Assembly: GCA_900544885.1 (NCBI GenBank) | Contig: UQWU01000001.1 | Span: 1-64,000, forward strand | Origin: an uncultured Phascolarctobacterium sp. | Lineage (GTDB): Bacteria > Bacillota > Negativicutes > Acidaminococcales > Acidaminococcaceae | Length of the DNA stretch: 64,000 nt | Direction: 5' to 3' | Shown: positions 14,594-22,416 of the stretch, piece by piece | Layout: each line of letters opens with the position of its first letter | Position numbering within the stretch: position 1 is the first letter of the stretch | Made by a program: the position numbers and the translations under genes | The notes under the pieces: model-generated | What the model was told of the DNA's origin: nothing | Seen by the model: the letters and a program-made list of their open reading frames with translations, nothing else | Databases searched by the model: none

Positions 14594-14634
14594 AGAGAGA
14601 GTGCAAAATAAAAATTGCACTCTCTCTTTTTAGC
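14594..14634 (+). terminator. Terminator at the end of the early operon
   Basis: GAGAGAGTGCAA and TTGCACTCTCTC form a perfect 12-bp stem followed by TTTTT. Confidence 0.85.
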
Positions 14635-14638
14635 TTCT

Positions 14639-14895
14639 TCACATTCTTAAGTTGAGAATGTTTATATATCGCTTCTTCTCGTTTACTGGTATTGCTACTG
14701 GTACGACATTATGGAGCAAGCAGGTATAGACCATCAAAGCACGACCTACACGGCCGTTACCGTCGGGAAAAGAATGCATTTTTTCAAAGCGGAAATGTTG
14801 CAGGCAAACAGCTTCTATTATTTCGCGGTTTGTTTTTGCATTGGCAAGGTGTCGCTTCTATTGCTTCATGGCATAATACAGAGTGGTTCACGCAT
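14639..14895 (-). pseudogene. Fic domain protein, degraded
   Basis: On the minus strand, ATG 14895 follows AGGAGG, but the frame stops after nine codons. Two further frames carry HEAIEA and then LANAKTNREIIEAVC..FEKMHSFPDGNGRVGRAL, the Fic catalytic signature (HxFxDGNGRxGR) with its preceding helix. At least two frameshifts separate these. Fic enzymes AMPylate or otherwise modify proteins. The fragment is short and broken, so it is a decayed accessory gene. Confidence 0.65.
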
Positions 14896-14918
14896 ATATA
14901 CAACCTCCTAAAAGTATA

Positions 14919-14958
14919 AAAGCCTTTCAATATCATAGCATATTGAAAGGCTTTTTCA
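14919..14958. terminator. Bidirectional terminator-like hairpin
   Basis: AAAGCCTTTCAATA pairs with TATTGAAAGGCTTT (14 bp) with T-rich flanks on both strands. It lies between the Fic remnant and the short gene remnant upstream of it. Confidence 0.65.
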
Positions 14959-14971
14959 CGTATTATTATTT

Positions 14972-15061
14972 TCAAATTTCCCAGCAAGGCCAAATGCATA
15001 ATACGCCGTTGCTAGCCTGCTTATAATCAGCTTCTAAAGATTCTGACACGAGAGCCACCCG
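14972..15061 (-). pseudogene. 3' remnant of an unknown gene cut by a solo IS element
   Basis: An open minus-strand frame of about 29 codons (SESLEADYKQASNGVLCIWP) enters from the edge of the solo element at 15062 and stops at 14972, just before a terminator. Its upstream part would lie beyond the element. No family recognised; it could be the separated tail of the J-domain gene on the other side. Confidence 0.35.
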
Positions 15062-15200
15062 ACATAAAAGCATTGATAAACAAAATGCTAAATTATTATA
15101 TAATTCAGGCTAGGGACTAGCCGTAGAGCTTGGTAAATATAGTTAGGTTATTAACTACTTCCCAAGAAGCTCCCACTTCTTAAAGTGGTGAGTGGTTCAC
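15062..15200 (+). mobile_element. 139-bp IS200/IS605-derived solo element, copy 2
   Basis: Nearly identical to 6991-7129 with the same left hairpin, internal hairpins and TTCAC end. It is inserted in the 3' part of the minus-strand J-domain gene, whose stop codon (TGA) is supplied by the element's terminal GTTCAC. Same orientation as the other two copies. Confidence 0.75.
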
Positions 15201-15751
15201 AATAGTACCTGCTCCTGATAGTGGTTTGTTGTCGGCGGAACGGGTGGCACGCCTATTTTCGTGTATTCTCCGCTTTTAACAGTTTCGCTTCCATGCATTG
15301 TGCGAATCTCGTTTAAGCTGAATTCTTTACGGCTTCTGCGTACCCAACTATCAGCGTGCCAGTACCACGCTAGTTTCTTTCCCGCCCAATGGAGACCAGC
15401 TTCTTTTAGTTCATTTTTAACGGCTTTTGTGTCACCTGATACCCACAACCAAGTACCACAAATTTCTATTTTGATGCCTTCTAAAGTTATGATTTTCCCA
15501 ATTTTGTCAGCCATTTCACGAGCTTCTTTTACTAGTTCGTCGGCGGTTTTTTGCGTACCGTCCGCTTTTTGGTGGCGTTTCCAATTTTGCTCACCAGTAG
15601 CTAGGATTTTTGCAGCTTCTTCATAATCAGCCTGCATTCTTTTAAATTCGGCTGCGTCCCCACCTTTATCGGGGTGCAGTTTCAGCACCATTTTTTTATA
15701 TTCTTTTTTCAATTCTTCTAAAGTTTCTGCGTTGCTAAAATATTTCATCAA
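15197..15751 (-). CDS. J-domain protein, 3' end altered by IS insertion
   Basis: 184 residues. The N-terminal 65 match a DnaJ domain including the HPD tripeptide (LKLHPDKGGD). The middle is basic and the C-terminal part has a compact domain (KIEICGTWLWVSGDTKAVKNEL..). Phage and plasmid proteins of this architecture occur widely; the C-terminal domain is usually of unknown function. The frame ends inside the solo element, so native C-terminal residues are missing. It could recruit host DnaK. Confidence 0.75.
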   Translation of the reverse strand: MMKYFSNAETLEELKKEYKKMVLKLHPDKGGDAAEFKRMQADYEEAAKILATGEQNWKRHQKADGTQKTADELVKEAREMADKIGKIITLEGIKIEICGTWLWVSGDTKAVKNELKEAGLHWAGKKLAWYWHADSWVRRSRKEFSLNEIRTMHGSETVKSGEYTKIGVPPVPPTTNHYQEQVLL

Positions 15752-15845
15752 AAATTACCTCGCTTTTTGCTTCTTCTTGTCCTGCCATCATCAGCACCGA
15801 GGCGGACGTTCCCCCGATGGACGCCCGTTAGGGCGTTTCGGCTGT

Positions 15846-16016
15846 TTATAAACAATTTATCCAAGTTATAGGATCCTTAAAGCAGCTTTGCAGCTTCTTT
15901 TTAGCGTTTTTCAGTTTCCTTTCTGTAAAATCTTCGACATTCCAAGCTTTCCAGATTTGATTAGTATCGTCGGTGATAAAAATCATGTTTGCAACTTTTT
16001 CGATTTTGTAGGTCAT
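15846..16016 (-). CDS. Hypothetical 56-residue protein
   Basis: ATG at 16016 with GGAAGAAG upstream opens 56 residues: a beta-rich first half (MTYKIEKVANMIFITDD, NQIWKAWNVEDF) and a basic helix (ERKLKNAKKKLQ). It lies between the J-domain gene and the 128-residue unknown in one minus-strand group. The stretch 15752-15845 holds only a GC-rich segment and perhaps a very short ORF. Function unknown. Confidence 0.5.
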   Translation of the reverse strand: MTYKIEKVANMIFITDDTNQIWKAWNVEDFTERKLKNAKKKLQSCFKDPITWINCL

Positions 16017-16056
16017 TTTTCTTCTTCCTTTCTTTGCTTCTTAAGATTTATTGGCC

Positions 16057-16443
16057 TTAATAAATGGGGTTAGCTTTTGCGAGCTCCCACTCCTCGCCAA
16101 ACTTAGCAAGGTGAGCTGCTGCATAAGCGTCAAAAAACTCCTGCTCAGTGCAAGGTGCAAGCTCGGAGCTAAGCTCTCTGCTCAAATCATCGTCCATGTG
16201 GTAGGTTGTTGCCTTAAAATCAAGCTCAACACCATACTCGTTAACCACCAGACGGCGCCCCTCAATGTTGGTGATTTGGACCTTATCACTGTTAGCAGCA
16301 ACATATGCCCATGCGTCGGCGATAGTATCAAACAGCTCATTACAGCTGTAAACCAGTTTGCCGTTTTTGTTTTTGTACAGGCAGCATACGCAATCACCTG
16401 CAAAAGATGTTTGGTCAATAGTAGCAAAGTTAAATTTTTTCAT
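16057..16443 (-). CDS. Hypothetical acidic protein (128 aa)
   Basis: 128 residues with several cysteines near the N-terminus (CVCC), a central DAWAYVAANSDKVQITNIEGRRLVVNEYG and an acidic C-terminal half. A dedicated promoter (16505-16533) and ribosome site (GGAGGACAAAA) are present. It heads the minus-strand accessory operon in the prophage and may be a moron or host-takeover protein. No family recognised. Confidence 0.6.
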   Translation of the reverse strand: MKKFNFATIDQTSFAGDCVCCLYKNKNGKLVYSCNELFDTIADAWAYVAANSDKVQITNIEGRRLVVNEYGVELDFKATTYHMDDDLSRELSSELAPCTEQEFFDAYAAAHLAKFGEEWELAKANPIY

Positions 16444-16504
16444 TTTTTTGTCCTCCAGTAATTTTTAACTCTTGTTGAGTGGTTTGTATCTCAACCACAA
16501 CTAT

Positions 16505-16533
16505 ATAATAACCCATTTTGGGTTATTTGTCAA
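16505..16533 (-). promoter_or_regulatory. Promoter and operator of the accessory operon
   Basis: Reading leftward, TTGACA (16533-16528), exactly 17 bp, TATTAT (16510-16505). The spacer contains the dyad AACCCATTTTGGGTT (16510-16524), and a half-copy ACCCAAAATG follows at 16535. A repressor, plausibly the divergent HTH protein at 16624, could act here. Confidence 0.7.
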
Positions 16534-16567
16534 CACCCAAAATGATATTTTTTTAAATTTTTTTTGG

Positions 16568-16596
16568 TTGCCAAAAACTCAATATTAGTATATAAT
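16568..16596 (+). promoter_or_regulatory. Promoter of the divergent HTH gene
   Basis: TTGCCA (16568-16573), 17-bp spacer, TATAAT (16591-16596), 27 bp upstream of the ATG at 16624. Confidence 0.7.
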
Positions 16597-16623
16597 GGAT
16601 AAAAAGTAATATAGGGGGTTGAT

Positions 16624-16887
16624 ATGATGTTAACGCCAACAATTAAGGGGCTAATAGCTCTTAATGGCTATACAAGGCAACAAGTAGCAGCTGCGTTAGG
16701 ACTTGCCCTAGCTCAGGGCGTCACTAACAAGTACGCCCGTGATAGTTTTAGCGGACAGGACTTAATTAAGATAGCTAATTTGTGCGGGTGTAGGTTAGCT
16801 TTTGTTGATGGCAAGGGGCAAGCTATTTTGACGTTCCCTGAGCTGCCCGCCACGCAGGAGCGGACAGAAGACAGATCCAAGGCGTGA
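16624..16887 (+). CDS. Small HTH-like regulator
   Basis: 87 residues. Residues 5-65 fit a Cro/XRE-like helix-turn-helix (LIALNGYTRQQVAAALGLAL ... LIKIANLCGCRLAFVDGKG), followed by a short disordered tail. GGGGGTTGAT precedes the ATG. It faces the 128-residue unknown across a shared control region, the usual layout for a small operon and its repressor. Confidence 0.65.
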   Translation: MMLTPTIKGLIALNGYTRQQVAAALGLALAQGVTNKYARDSFSGQDLIKIANLCGCRLAFVDGKGQAILTFPELPATQERTEDRSKA

Positions 16888-16969
16888 CGGCAAAATTGAT
16901 ATCAGCGTTGATGCTAAAAACAGTGACACAAAAATTTGACAATTGGTGAGGCACGCAACTGCAAAAATA

Positions 16970-17087
16970 GTGTGCTATAATGGTAATTGCATAAAGTAGA
17001 TGTTGATGTTTGAGTGCAAAAAAAAACGTTAAAAACGTTAAAAACAAAAAGGCTTGATAAGTGTTTAGCTTATCAAGTCTTTTTTTA
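16970..17087 (+). ncRNA. Candidate short transcript with own promoter and terminator
   Basis: An extended -10 (TGTGCTATAAT, 16971-16981) starts about 100 nt that end at an intrinsic terminator (17049-17087). The body has tandem AAAAACGTT repeats and no ORF longer than ten codons. It could be a small RNA, or an attenuated leader of the terS transcript. Confidence 0.35.
17049..17087 (+). terminator. Intrinsic terminator
   Basis: GGCTTGATAAG pairs with CTTATCAAGTC around a 6-nt loop, followed by seven T. It lies just before the TGCATT repeat array. Confidence 0.75.
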
Positions 17088-17116
17088 TGCATAAAAAAAT
17101 ATATTAAAAAATCATA

Positions 17117-17396
17117 GTGCATTAAACGTTAGTTATGTAACACTTTAATGCACTAAAATTTTATAACGATAGATTAAAAAGTATAGTGCATTATAAATAT
17201 TAAAGATAGGTTATACACTTTAATGCATTAAAAATATATATAGTGTTTAATGCATTATAAATATATAGTGCATTATAGTATTTACAATGCATTATAAATA
17301 TTATTAGTGCATTATAAAGTACTAATGCACTATGAATATATAGGAGTTTGTAAATATATGTTTAATGCATTAAAAGTATTAAAAAATACAAATGCA
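17117..17396. repeat. TGCATT iteron array upstream of and into terS
   Basis: About eleven copies of TGCATT(A) in direct or inverted order: near 17118, 17147 (inverted), 17187, 17224, 17251, 17269, 17288, 17308, 17325 (inverted), 17365 and 17392. Flanks are TAG/TTTAA and TATAAA. Spacing in the centre is 17-20 bp, close to two helical turns. The array covers the terS promoter region and its first codons. A pac/cos recognition site for TerS or an autoregulatory operator are the obvious candidates. Confidence 0.75.
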
Positions 17397-17720
17397 TATA
17401 GGGTTAAAACCAATACAGGAGATAAAGAGCTAAACAGCCTAAAAGATAGCGTTAAAAGCTATAGAGAGCTTAATAATAATATTAAGGCGTTAGGTAGAGA
17501 GGCTGCTGTATTGGAGTTATCAGACATCCAAGCTTTTTGGTTGCAAATCATGATGGACAGCAAAGCCAGCAATAAGGATAAGCTGACAGCTAGCAAGTTA
17601 TACGCTCAATCACTAGGAGCATTTGACAAGCAGACAGCTAGCAACAAATCTGGCAAGGCTGTCTATAGTTGGTCTAGTGACGTTGTAGACGCTGACGTCA
17701 TTAAGGCTGACGACGGCTAA
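17358..17720 (+). CDS. Terminase small subunit
   Basis: 120 residues from the ATG at 17358 (an upstream ATG at 17307 lies in the repeats and lacks a ribosome site; TAGGAG precedes 17358). The segment SDIQAFWLQIMMDSKASNKDKLTASKLYAQSLGAF is the typical C-terminal oligomerisation part of small terminases. The N-terminal part is basic. It precedes terL and sits directly on the iteron array, which it may bind to start packaging. Confidence 0.72.
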   Translation: MFNALKVLKNTNAYRVKTNTGDKELNSLKDSVKSYRELNNNIKALGREAAVLELSDIQAFWLQIMMDSKASNKDKLTASKLYAQSLGAFDKQTASNKSGKAVYSWSSDVVDADVIKADDG

Positions 17721-18035
17721 AAAAGTGCAAATTTAACATAACACATCTTATCGGACGTAAAAAGACACAAAAAGGACAAATTTGTGAACTCAACGTACTA
17801 CACCGATAACAGGCAGGGAGTCCCACGCATTTTTATTTTTTTTGATTGTTTGGCGATTAAAAAAATAGCTGGCAACGATTCAAAATTTTTCTTTTTTTTT
17901 GTTTTTTTCACGGAAAGTTTTTTGACTTTCTTTTTTCTGACGGAAGAGGGGGTGGGGGATACCCAAACTTTCGACACGCGTCGGGGGTGGTAAACTCTCC
18001 CAAACTCCCGGAGCAATTTTTTCAAGGGGTAAACG
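17721..18035. other. Gene-free terS-terL gap, candidate cos/pac region
   Basis: 315 bp without a convincing ORF. It has T homopolymer runs (17880-17910), then a G-rich strip with GGGGGTGGGGG and CGACACGCGTCG (about 17945-17985), which is sharply different from the AT-rich neighbours. Compositionally odd, non-coding DNA between terminase genes is a plausible DNA-end (cos/pac) region. Confidence 0.4.
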
Positions 18036-19394
18036 ATGGAAATCAGTGAAGAAAGAATATTTTTACCATACGCACCTAGGGCGATATGGAAGAAGAAACT
18101 TCATAGTGAGCTAAGCAGGCACAGGTTTGCCGTCATTGTCGCACACAGACGTTTCGGCAAGACGATAGGTATGGTGAATCATCTTATCAGGGACGCGTTA
18201 AGCAGTGACAAGATAGCACCGCAGTATGCATTAGTAGCACCGTATACCAACCAAGCGAAAAAGATTGCGTGGTCACCTCTGAAGTATTACACGCACGTTA
18301 TCGACGGGATAAAGACGAATGAAACGGAACGCTACGTAGAGTTCCCGAGCAAAGTCCCGGGAGCTCAGGGAGCAAGGATATATATCATCGGTGCTGATAA
18401 CCCTGACGCATTACGCGGTACGTACTGGGACGGGGTAGTACTTGACGAATACGCGGACATGAAACCCGAGATGTGGAGTCAGGTAATCAGACCTGCGATA
18501 GAGGACAGAAAAGGGTACTGCTACTTTATCGGCACGCCTAAGGGGCAGAATGCGTTCTATGAGATATACCACAACCACATAAACAACGACAGATGGTTCA
18601 CTTATATCTGCAACATATACGAGAGCGGGATTTTCGATGAAGCCACGATAAAAGAGTTGCAGGAAGATATGAGTGACGTTGAGTTTGCTCAAGAGTTTTT
18701 GTGCGACTTCTCGAAGGCTGCGGTAAACGAGCTTTTCAGCATGGAACTGTTAGACAAGATGTTCGGCAGAAAGCTTACTGACAAAGACGTACCTGCTGAT
18801 ATGCCGATTATACTTGGCACAGACGTAGCACGTTACGGTGACGACAGGACCGTAATCTGGAAACGGCAGGGACTTATGGCAGAAGCGAACCCGAGGGTGT
18901 TTAAACAGCTGAACACTATGGAAGTAGCGGACAAGGTTATGGACGCCATGAACGCAGGAAGAGCCGATATGACGTTTATTGACGTGGGCAATATGGGTGC
19001 AGGCGTAATCGACAGAATACGGCAGATGGGATATACCAACGTGAGCGAGGTAGCGTTCCAGGGTGCGGCCATAGAGAACAAGCGTTATGAGAACATCAGG
19101 GCTGAGATGTACTTCAAGCTTAAGGAATGGGGAGAAAACGGTGGAGCAATGCCTGAAGAACCCGGCTTAAGAGAAGAGCTTGCAGCCATAAGATATAAAT
19201 ACTCTAAAAACGGAAGGCTGATGCTTACGTCAAAAGAGGAAATCAAAGAGATGTTAGGACGTTCTCCTGACTTGGCGGACGGACTGGCACTTACATTCGC
19301 ACGGCAGGTAGCACCAAGACGAAGGCTGAGGCCGGGCGAAAAGAACAGATATATGTGTAACACAGAATATTGCATTATGGACAATGTAGTTTAA
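18036..19394 (+). CDS. Terminase large subunit
   Basis: 452 residues. ATPase domain: Walker A-like AHRRFGKT at 36-43 and Walker B LDEYADM near 136. Nuclease domain: GTDVARYGDDRT near 260 and FIDVGNMGAGVIDRI near 320, the RNase H-like acidic residues. TerL drives DNA translocation and cleaves concatemers. AAGGGG precedes the ATG. The sequence is of the podovirus/Bordetella phage BPP-1-like type in keeping with its neighbours. Confidence 0.93.
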   Translation: MEISEERIFLPYAPRAIWKKKLHSELSRHRFAVIVAHRRFGKTIGMVNHLIRDALSSDKIAPQYALVAPYTNQAKKIAWSPLKYYTHVIDGIKTNETERYVEFPSKVPGAQGARIYIIGADNPDALRGTYWDGVVLDEYADMKPEMWSQVIRPAIEDRKGYCYFIGTPKGQNAFYEIYHNHINNDRWFTYICNIYESGIFDEATIKELQEDMSDVEFAQEFLCDFSKAAVNELFSMELLDKMFGRKLTDKDVPADMPIILGTDVARYGDDRTVIWKRQGLMAEANPRVFKQLNTMEVADKVMDAMNAGRADMTFIDVGNMGAGVIDRIRQMGYTNVSEVAFQGAAIENKRYENIRAEMYFKLKEWGENGGAMPEEPGLREELAAIRYKYSKNGRLMLTSKEEIKEMLGRSPDLADGLALTFARQVAPRRRLRPGEKNRYMCNTEYCIMDNVV

Positions 19395-19409
19395 AGGGGG
19401 ATGTAGACA

Positions 19410-19613
19410 ATGGGAGCAATTAGTAAACTTTTCGGTGGTAGACCTAGTGTACCTAAAGTTGAGCCTGTAGCACCTGCACCGACCACTATTGCGAGCGGTG
19501 AAGTAGAAGATACTTCCGGTGAAGGCAGCAAGAAAAGAAGAAGAGGTTTTGCAAGCACACAGACTTCTACTATTGCAGGCGACGCAGGCAGTGGCAGAAG
19601 CACTTTAGGCTAA
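19410..19613 (+). CDS. Small conserved podovirus protein between terL and portal
   Basis: 67 residues, Pro/Ser/Gly-rich and probably disordered (PKVEPVAPAPTT, KKRRRGFASTQTS). Short proteins of this composition, with a KKRRRG.ST-like motif, are typical just upstream of podovirus portals. AAGGGGGATG precedes the ATG. Function unknown. Confidence 0.6.
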   Translation: MGAISKLFGGRPSVPKVEPVAPAPTTIASGEVEDTSGEGSKKRRRGFASTQTSTIAGDAGSGRSTLG

Positions 19614-19624
19614 GAGGTAGAGCA

Positions 19625-21403
19625 ATGAACCTTGAAACAATCGCAGGCAGTGCAAAGACAGAGGGGACACCGTTCCCTGCTGATACACCGCCTGTAAAGA
19701 AAAAACTCCCGGATAAGAAGCGTTTCAACAGAAAGATGAAAGAGTTGTATGAGGCGCGCAGGGAGTGGGAAGACAGATGGAAAGAAATCAGAGATTACCA
19801 ACTGCCTTTTGTAGGTGATTTTGATAATACCTCTGATAAGACCAATCCTGCACGCAGACGTGATTATAAAATCGCACAGGGTGTAGCGTGGCTTGCGGCA
19901 CAGGTTTTTGCGTCTGGTATGATGAGTGGCCTGACACCACCTTCTCGTCAATGGTTCAGGTTTGCATATAAACAGCCCGAGCTTAACAGCAACGTAGACG
20001 CAATGAAAGTCCTTGACGAAAGGCAGGAGATAGTAGCGTACGTATTATCCAAGAGCAACTTCTATAACAGCGTACACAGCGTCTATCTTGAACTGCCATT
20101 CGGGCAAGCACCACTTGCGATATTTTACGACCCTCAGAACGGGGTACGTTTCCAGGCAATGACAATCGGCACATATGCTTTAGGTGTTGATGGTTTCGGC
20201 AAGGTACAGACCTTTGCTAAAAAGTATGAGATGACGTTGGCACAGATCATTGATTGTTTCGGACTGGAAAGCCTGCCTGAAAACATGAGAGGGATGGCAG
20301 AAAACGAAAGCACCTTAAGCAAGAAATATACCGTCAACTGGCTTGTCGAGCCGAACGACGAAAGACTGCCGGGCTATATGGACAACCTGAATATGCCGTA
20401 CAGAAGCGTCTACTGGCTTGATAAATCAGCAGAAGATGAATACCTGTATGTCGGTGGGTTCGAGGAATGGCCCGTTCCTGTAGGGCGATATCTCGTAAAC
20501 GGATTGGATGCATACGGACGCGGTCCGGGGTGGTTTGCAGAAGGTGACAGCAAGATGTTGCAGATGATGAAGAAAGACTATCTGACAGCCGTTGAACTGT
20601 CCATCAAACCGCCGATGAAAGGCCCTGCCAGTCTTATGAACAACGGAGGTATAAATCTTATCCCGGGCGGACTTACAGCCGTAGAGGACCAGTCACAGCA
20701 GTTCGTACAGCCGTTGTTTGAAGTAAAACTTGACCTTGACCATGCAGCACAGGAAATCATGAGAGTAGAGGACAGCATTAAGAGAGCCTACAGTGCAGAT
20801 TTATTCCTCATGCTGGATAACGTCGACAGTAGCCGTATGACTGCTAGAGAGGTTATGGAACGTATGCAGGAGAAAATGCAACAGCTAGGACCTGTAACCG
20901 AACGCTTTCAGGATGAATTTCTGACACTGATTTTAAACAGGGTATATAACATCATCGACAGAAGCGGAGGCTTTCCGCCAGTTCCTGATGAATTGCAGGA
21001 TATCTTGAACGGCGAAGATATAGAAGTCGACTACATCAGCCCGCTTGCACAGGCACAGAAGATGAGCGGACTTGTCAACATTGAGCAGGCAATAGCTCAA
21101 GTGGCACAGATGGCACAGATATGGCCGGAAGTTGTCAAGAAGGTTGACCCATTAGCGACTATCAGTAAATACTTTGAAATGCTCGGTGCTCCTGCTGTAA
21201 TGCAGAGAAGCACAGAAGCAGTACAAGAAATCCTTGCACAGGAACAGCAGGCAATGCAGGAACAGCAGGAATTACAGGAAGGACTGGCAGTAGCACAGGC
21301 GGCCGCTCCTGCTGCGGACGCTGCAAAGAATCTGACGGAAGCTGCTAATGATATGAACCCTGCGGTAAACAGCTGGCTAGGGATTGGTGGTGGCCTTGAA
21401 TGA
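19625..21403 (+). CDS. Portal (head-to-tail connecting) protein
   Basis: 592 residues of the T7 gp8/Bbp-type head-to-tail connector family: KELYEARREWEDRWKEIRDY, GMMSGLTPPSRQWFRF, a YGRGPGWFAEGDSKMLQ segment and a long helical C-terminus rich in Gln and Ala (wing and barrel). It forms the dodecameric portal. It overlaps the next ORF by 4 bp. Confidence 0.92.
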   Translation: MNLETIAGSAKTEGTPFPADTPPVKKKLPDKKRFNRKMKELYEARREWEDRWKEIRDYQLPFVGDFDNTSDKTNPARRRDYKIAQGVAWLAAQVFASGMMSGLTPPSRQWFRFAYKQPELNSNVDAMKVLDERQEIVAYVLSKSNFYNSVHSVYLELPFGQAPLAIFYDPQNGVRFQAMTIGTYALGVDGFGKVQTFAKKYEMTLAQIIDCFGLESLPENMRGMAENESTLSKKYTVNWLVEPNDERLPGYMDNLNMPYRSVYWLDKSAEDEYLYVGGFEEWPVPVGRYLVNGLDAYGRGPGWFAEGDSKMLQMMKKDYLTAVELSIKPPMKGPASLMNNGGINLIPGGLTAVEDQSQQFVQPLFEVKLDLDHAAQEIMRVEDSIKRAYSADLFLMLDNVDSSRMTAREVMERMQEKMQQLGPVTERFQDEFLTLILNRVYNIIDRSGGFPPVPDELQDILNGEDIEVDYISPLAQAQKMSGLVNIEQAIAQVAQMAQIWPEVVKKVDPLATISKYFEMLGAPAVMQRSTEAVQEILAQEQQAMQEQQELQEGLAVAQAAAPAADAAKNLTEAANDMNPAVNSWLGIGGGLE

Positions 21404-21765
21404 CAAGATATAAAGCCATTACCGAAAAAGGCAGCAAACAGGAAATGCTGACAAAGTTTTTCCGGAACGAGATTAGACGACGTGACGATGAAGCTTTGGC
21501 AGCACTTCTGAAAACTCCAAGCGGGCGTTGGTTTTTAATGCGATTGCTGGATAACTCCTATGTACTAGGACAGTGTTTTACAGGCAACAGTACAACGTTT
21601 TACAACGAAGGAAAACGTGAAGTAGGTTTACAGGTATTGCGAGATATTACACGTCTAGGAGTAAAGGCGGTCAAGCTGAAACAGACAGCAGAGCTTGAGT
21701 ATATAGAGTTTCAGGCAAAGGCAAGGAAACTTGCAGAAGATTATGCGGAGAGAGAAACGGAGTAA
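21400..21765 (+). CDS. Bbp19-like virion-morphogenesis protein
   Basis: 121 residues with the pattern LKTPSGRWFLMRLLDNSYVLGQCFTGNSTTFYNEG, matching the Bbp19 domain of Bordetella phage-type podoviruses. Translationally coupled to the portal gene and directly before the scaffold. Precise function unestablished. Confidence 0.75.
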   Translation: MTRYKAITEKGSKQEMLTKFFRNEIRRRDDEALAALLKTPSGRWFLMRLLDNSYVLGQCFTGNSTTFYNEGKREVGLQVLRDITRLGVKAVKLKQTAELEYIEFQAKARKLAEDYAERETE

Positions 21766-21771
21766 TGAGAT

Positions 21772-22398
21772 ATGAATGAAGAACAATTAGAGGGCACACA
21801 ACAAGCGGAATCCGTAAATGCTGTTGAGCCGAACAATCAACAAGCCACCACCATTACAGGAGATGTGGCAGGAGCAGAAACTCAAACAGCAGGCAGAGCG
21901 GGAATCAACTATGACTTCAATAACTTGAAACTGCCAGAAGGCTTTGAATTAAGCACAGAGGAACAAGGCAGATTTGTTGACGTTATCCGTGATATGGGTA
22001 TCAGCAATGAAAATGCAAATGCTATTGCTCAATATGGTGCAGAATACGGAAACCGCGTAGCAAGTGCTGTATTGTCTATGAAGCAACAAGAGATTGCAGG
22101 TTGGGGCGAAGCGGCCAAACAAGAACTTGGTGCTGACTTAGATAAAACCGTCGCATTATGCGGTAGTGCTGTTGAGCATATGGAGAAAACCTGTCCCGGC
22201 TTACGAGAAGCCTTGAACGAAACAGGTGCAGGTAACAGAATTGAAATTATCAGAGTGCTTGCTGAAATGGGTAAGATGCTGAACAGCGACCCGGGTATGG
22301 CTGCCGGCATTGGTGCAGGTGCAGCTAAAAGCGGTGTTGACAATAACAGTATGATTGCAAAAATGTATCCGAAAACCGACTTTAGTAAATACAAATAA
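21772..22398 (+). CDS. Scaffolding protein
   Basis: 208 residues. A Gln/Glu-rich disordered N-terminus, a conserved NLKLPEGFELSTEEQGRFVDVIRDMG segment and helices through WGEAAKQELGADLDK, as in phage scaffold or capsid-assembly proteins. It lies immediately before the major capsid gene, which supports the call. It would direct procapsid assembly and leave before DNA filling. Confidence 0.8.
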   Translation: MNEEQLEGTQQAESVNAVEPNNQQATTITGDVAGAETQTAGRAGINYDFNNLKLPEGFELSTEEQGRFVDVIRDMGISNENANAIAQYGAEYGNRVASAVLSMKQQEIAGWGEAAKQELGADLDKTVALCGSAVEHMEKTCPGLREALNETGAGNRIEIIRVLAEMGKMLNSDPGMAAGIGAGAAKSGVDNNSMIAKMYPKTDFSKYK

Positions 22399-22416
22399 GA
22401 AAGGACTGAATAAAAC

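Noticed and set aside
14692..14919. Plus-strand ORFs of 66-75 residues
   Set aside because: They are antisense to the Fic signature, which explains the sequence better.
17784..18025. ORFs on both strands in the terS-terL gap
   Set aside because: Rich in Phe/Lys from homopolymers, no ribosome sites; treated as non-coding.
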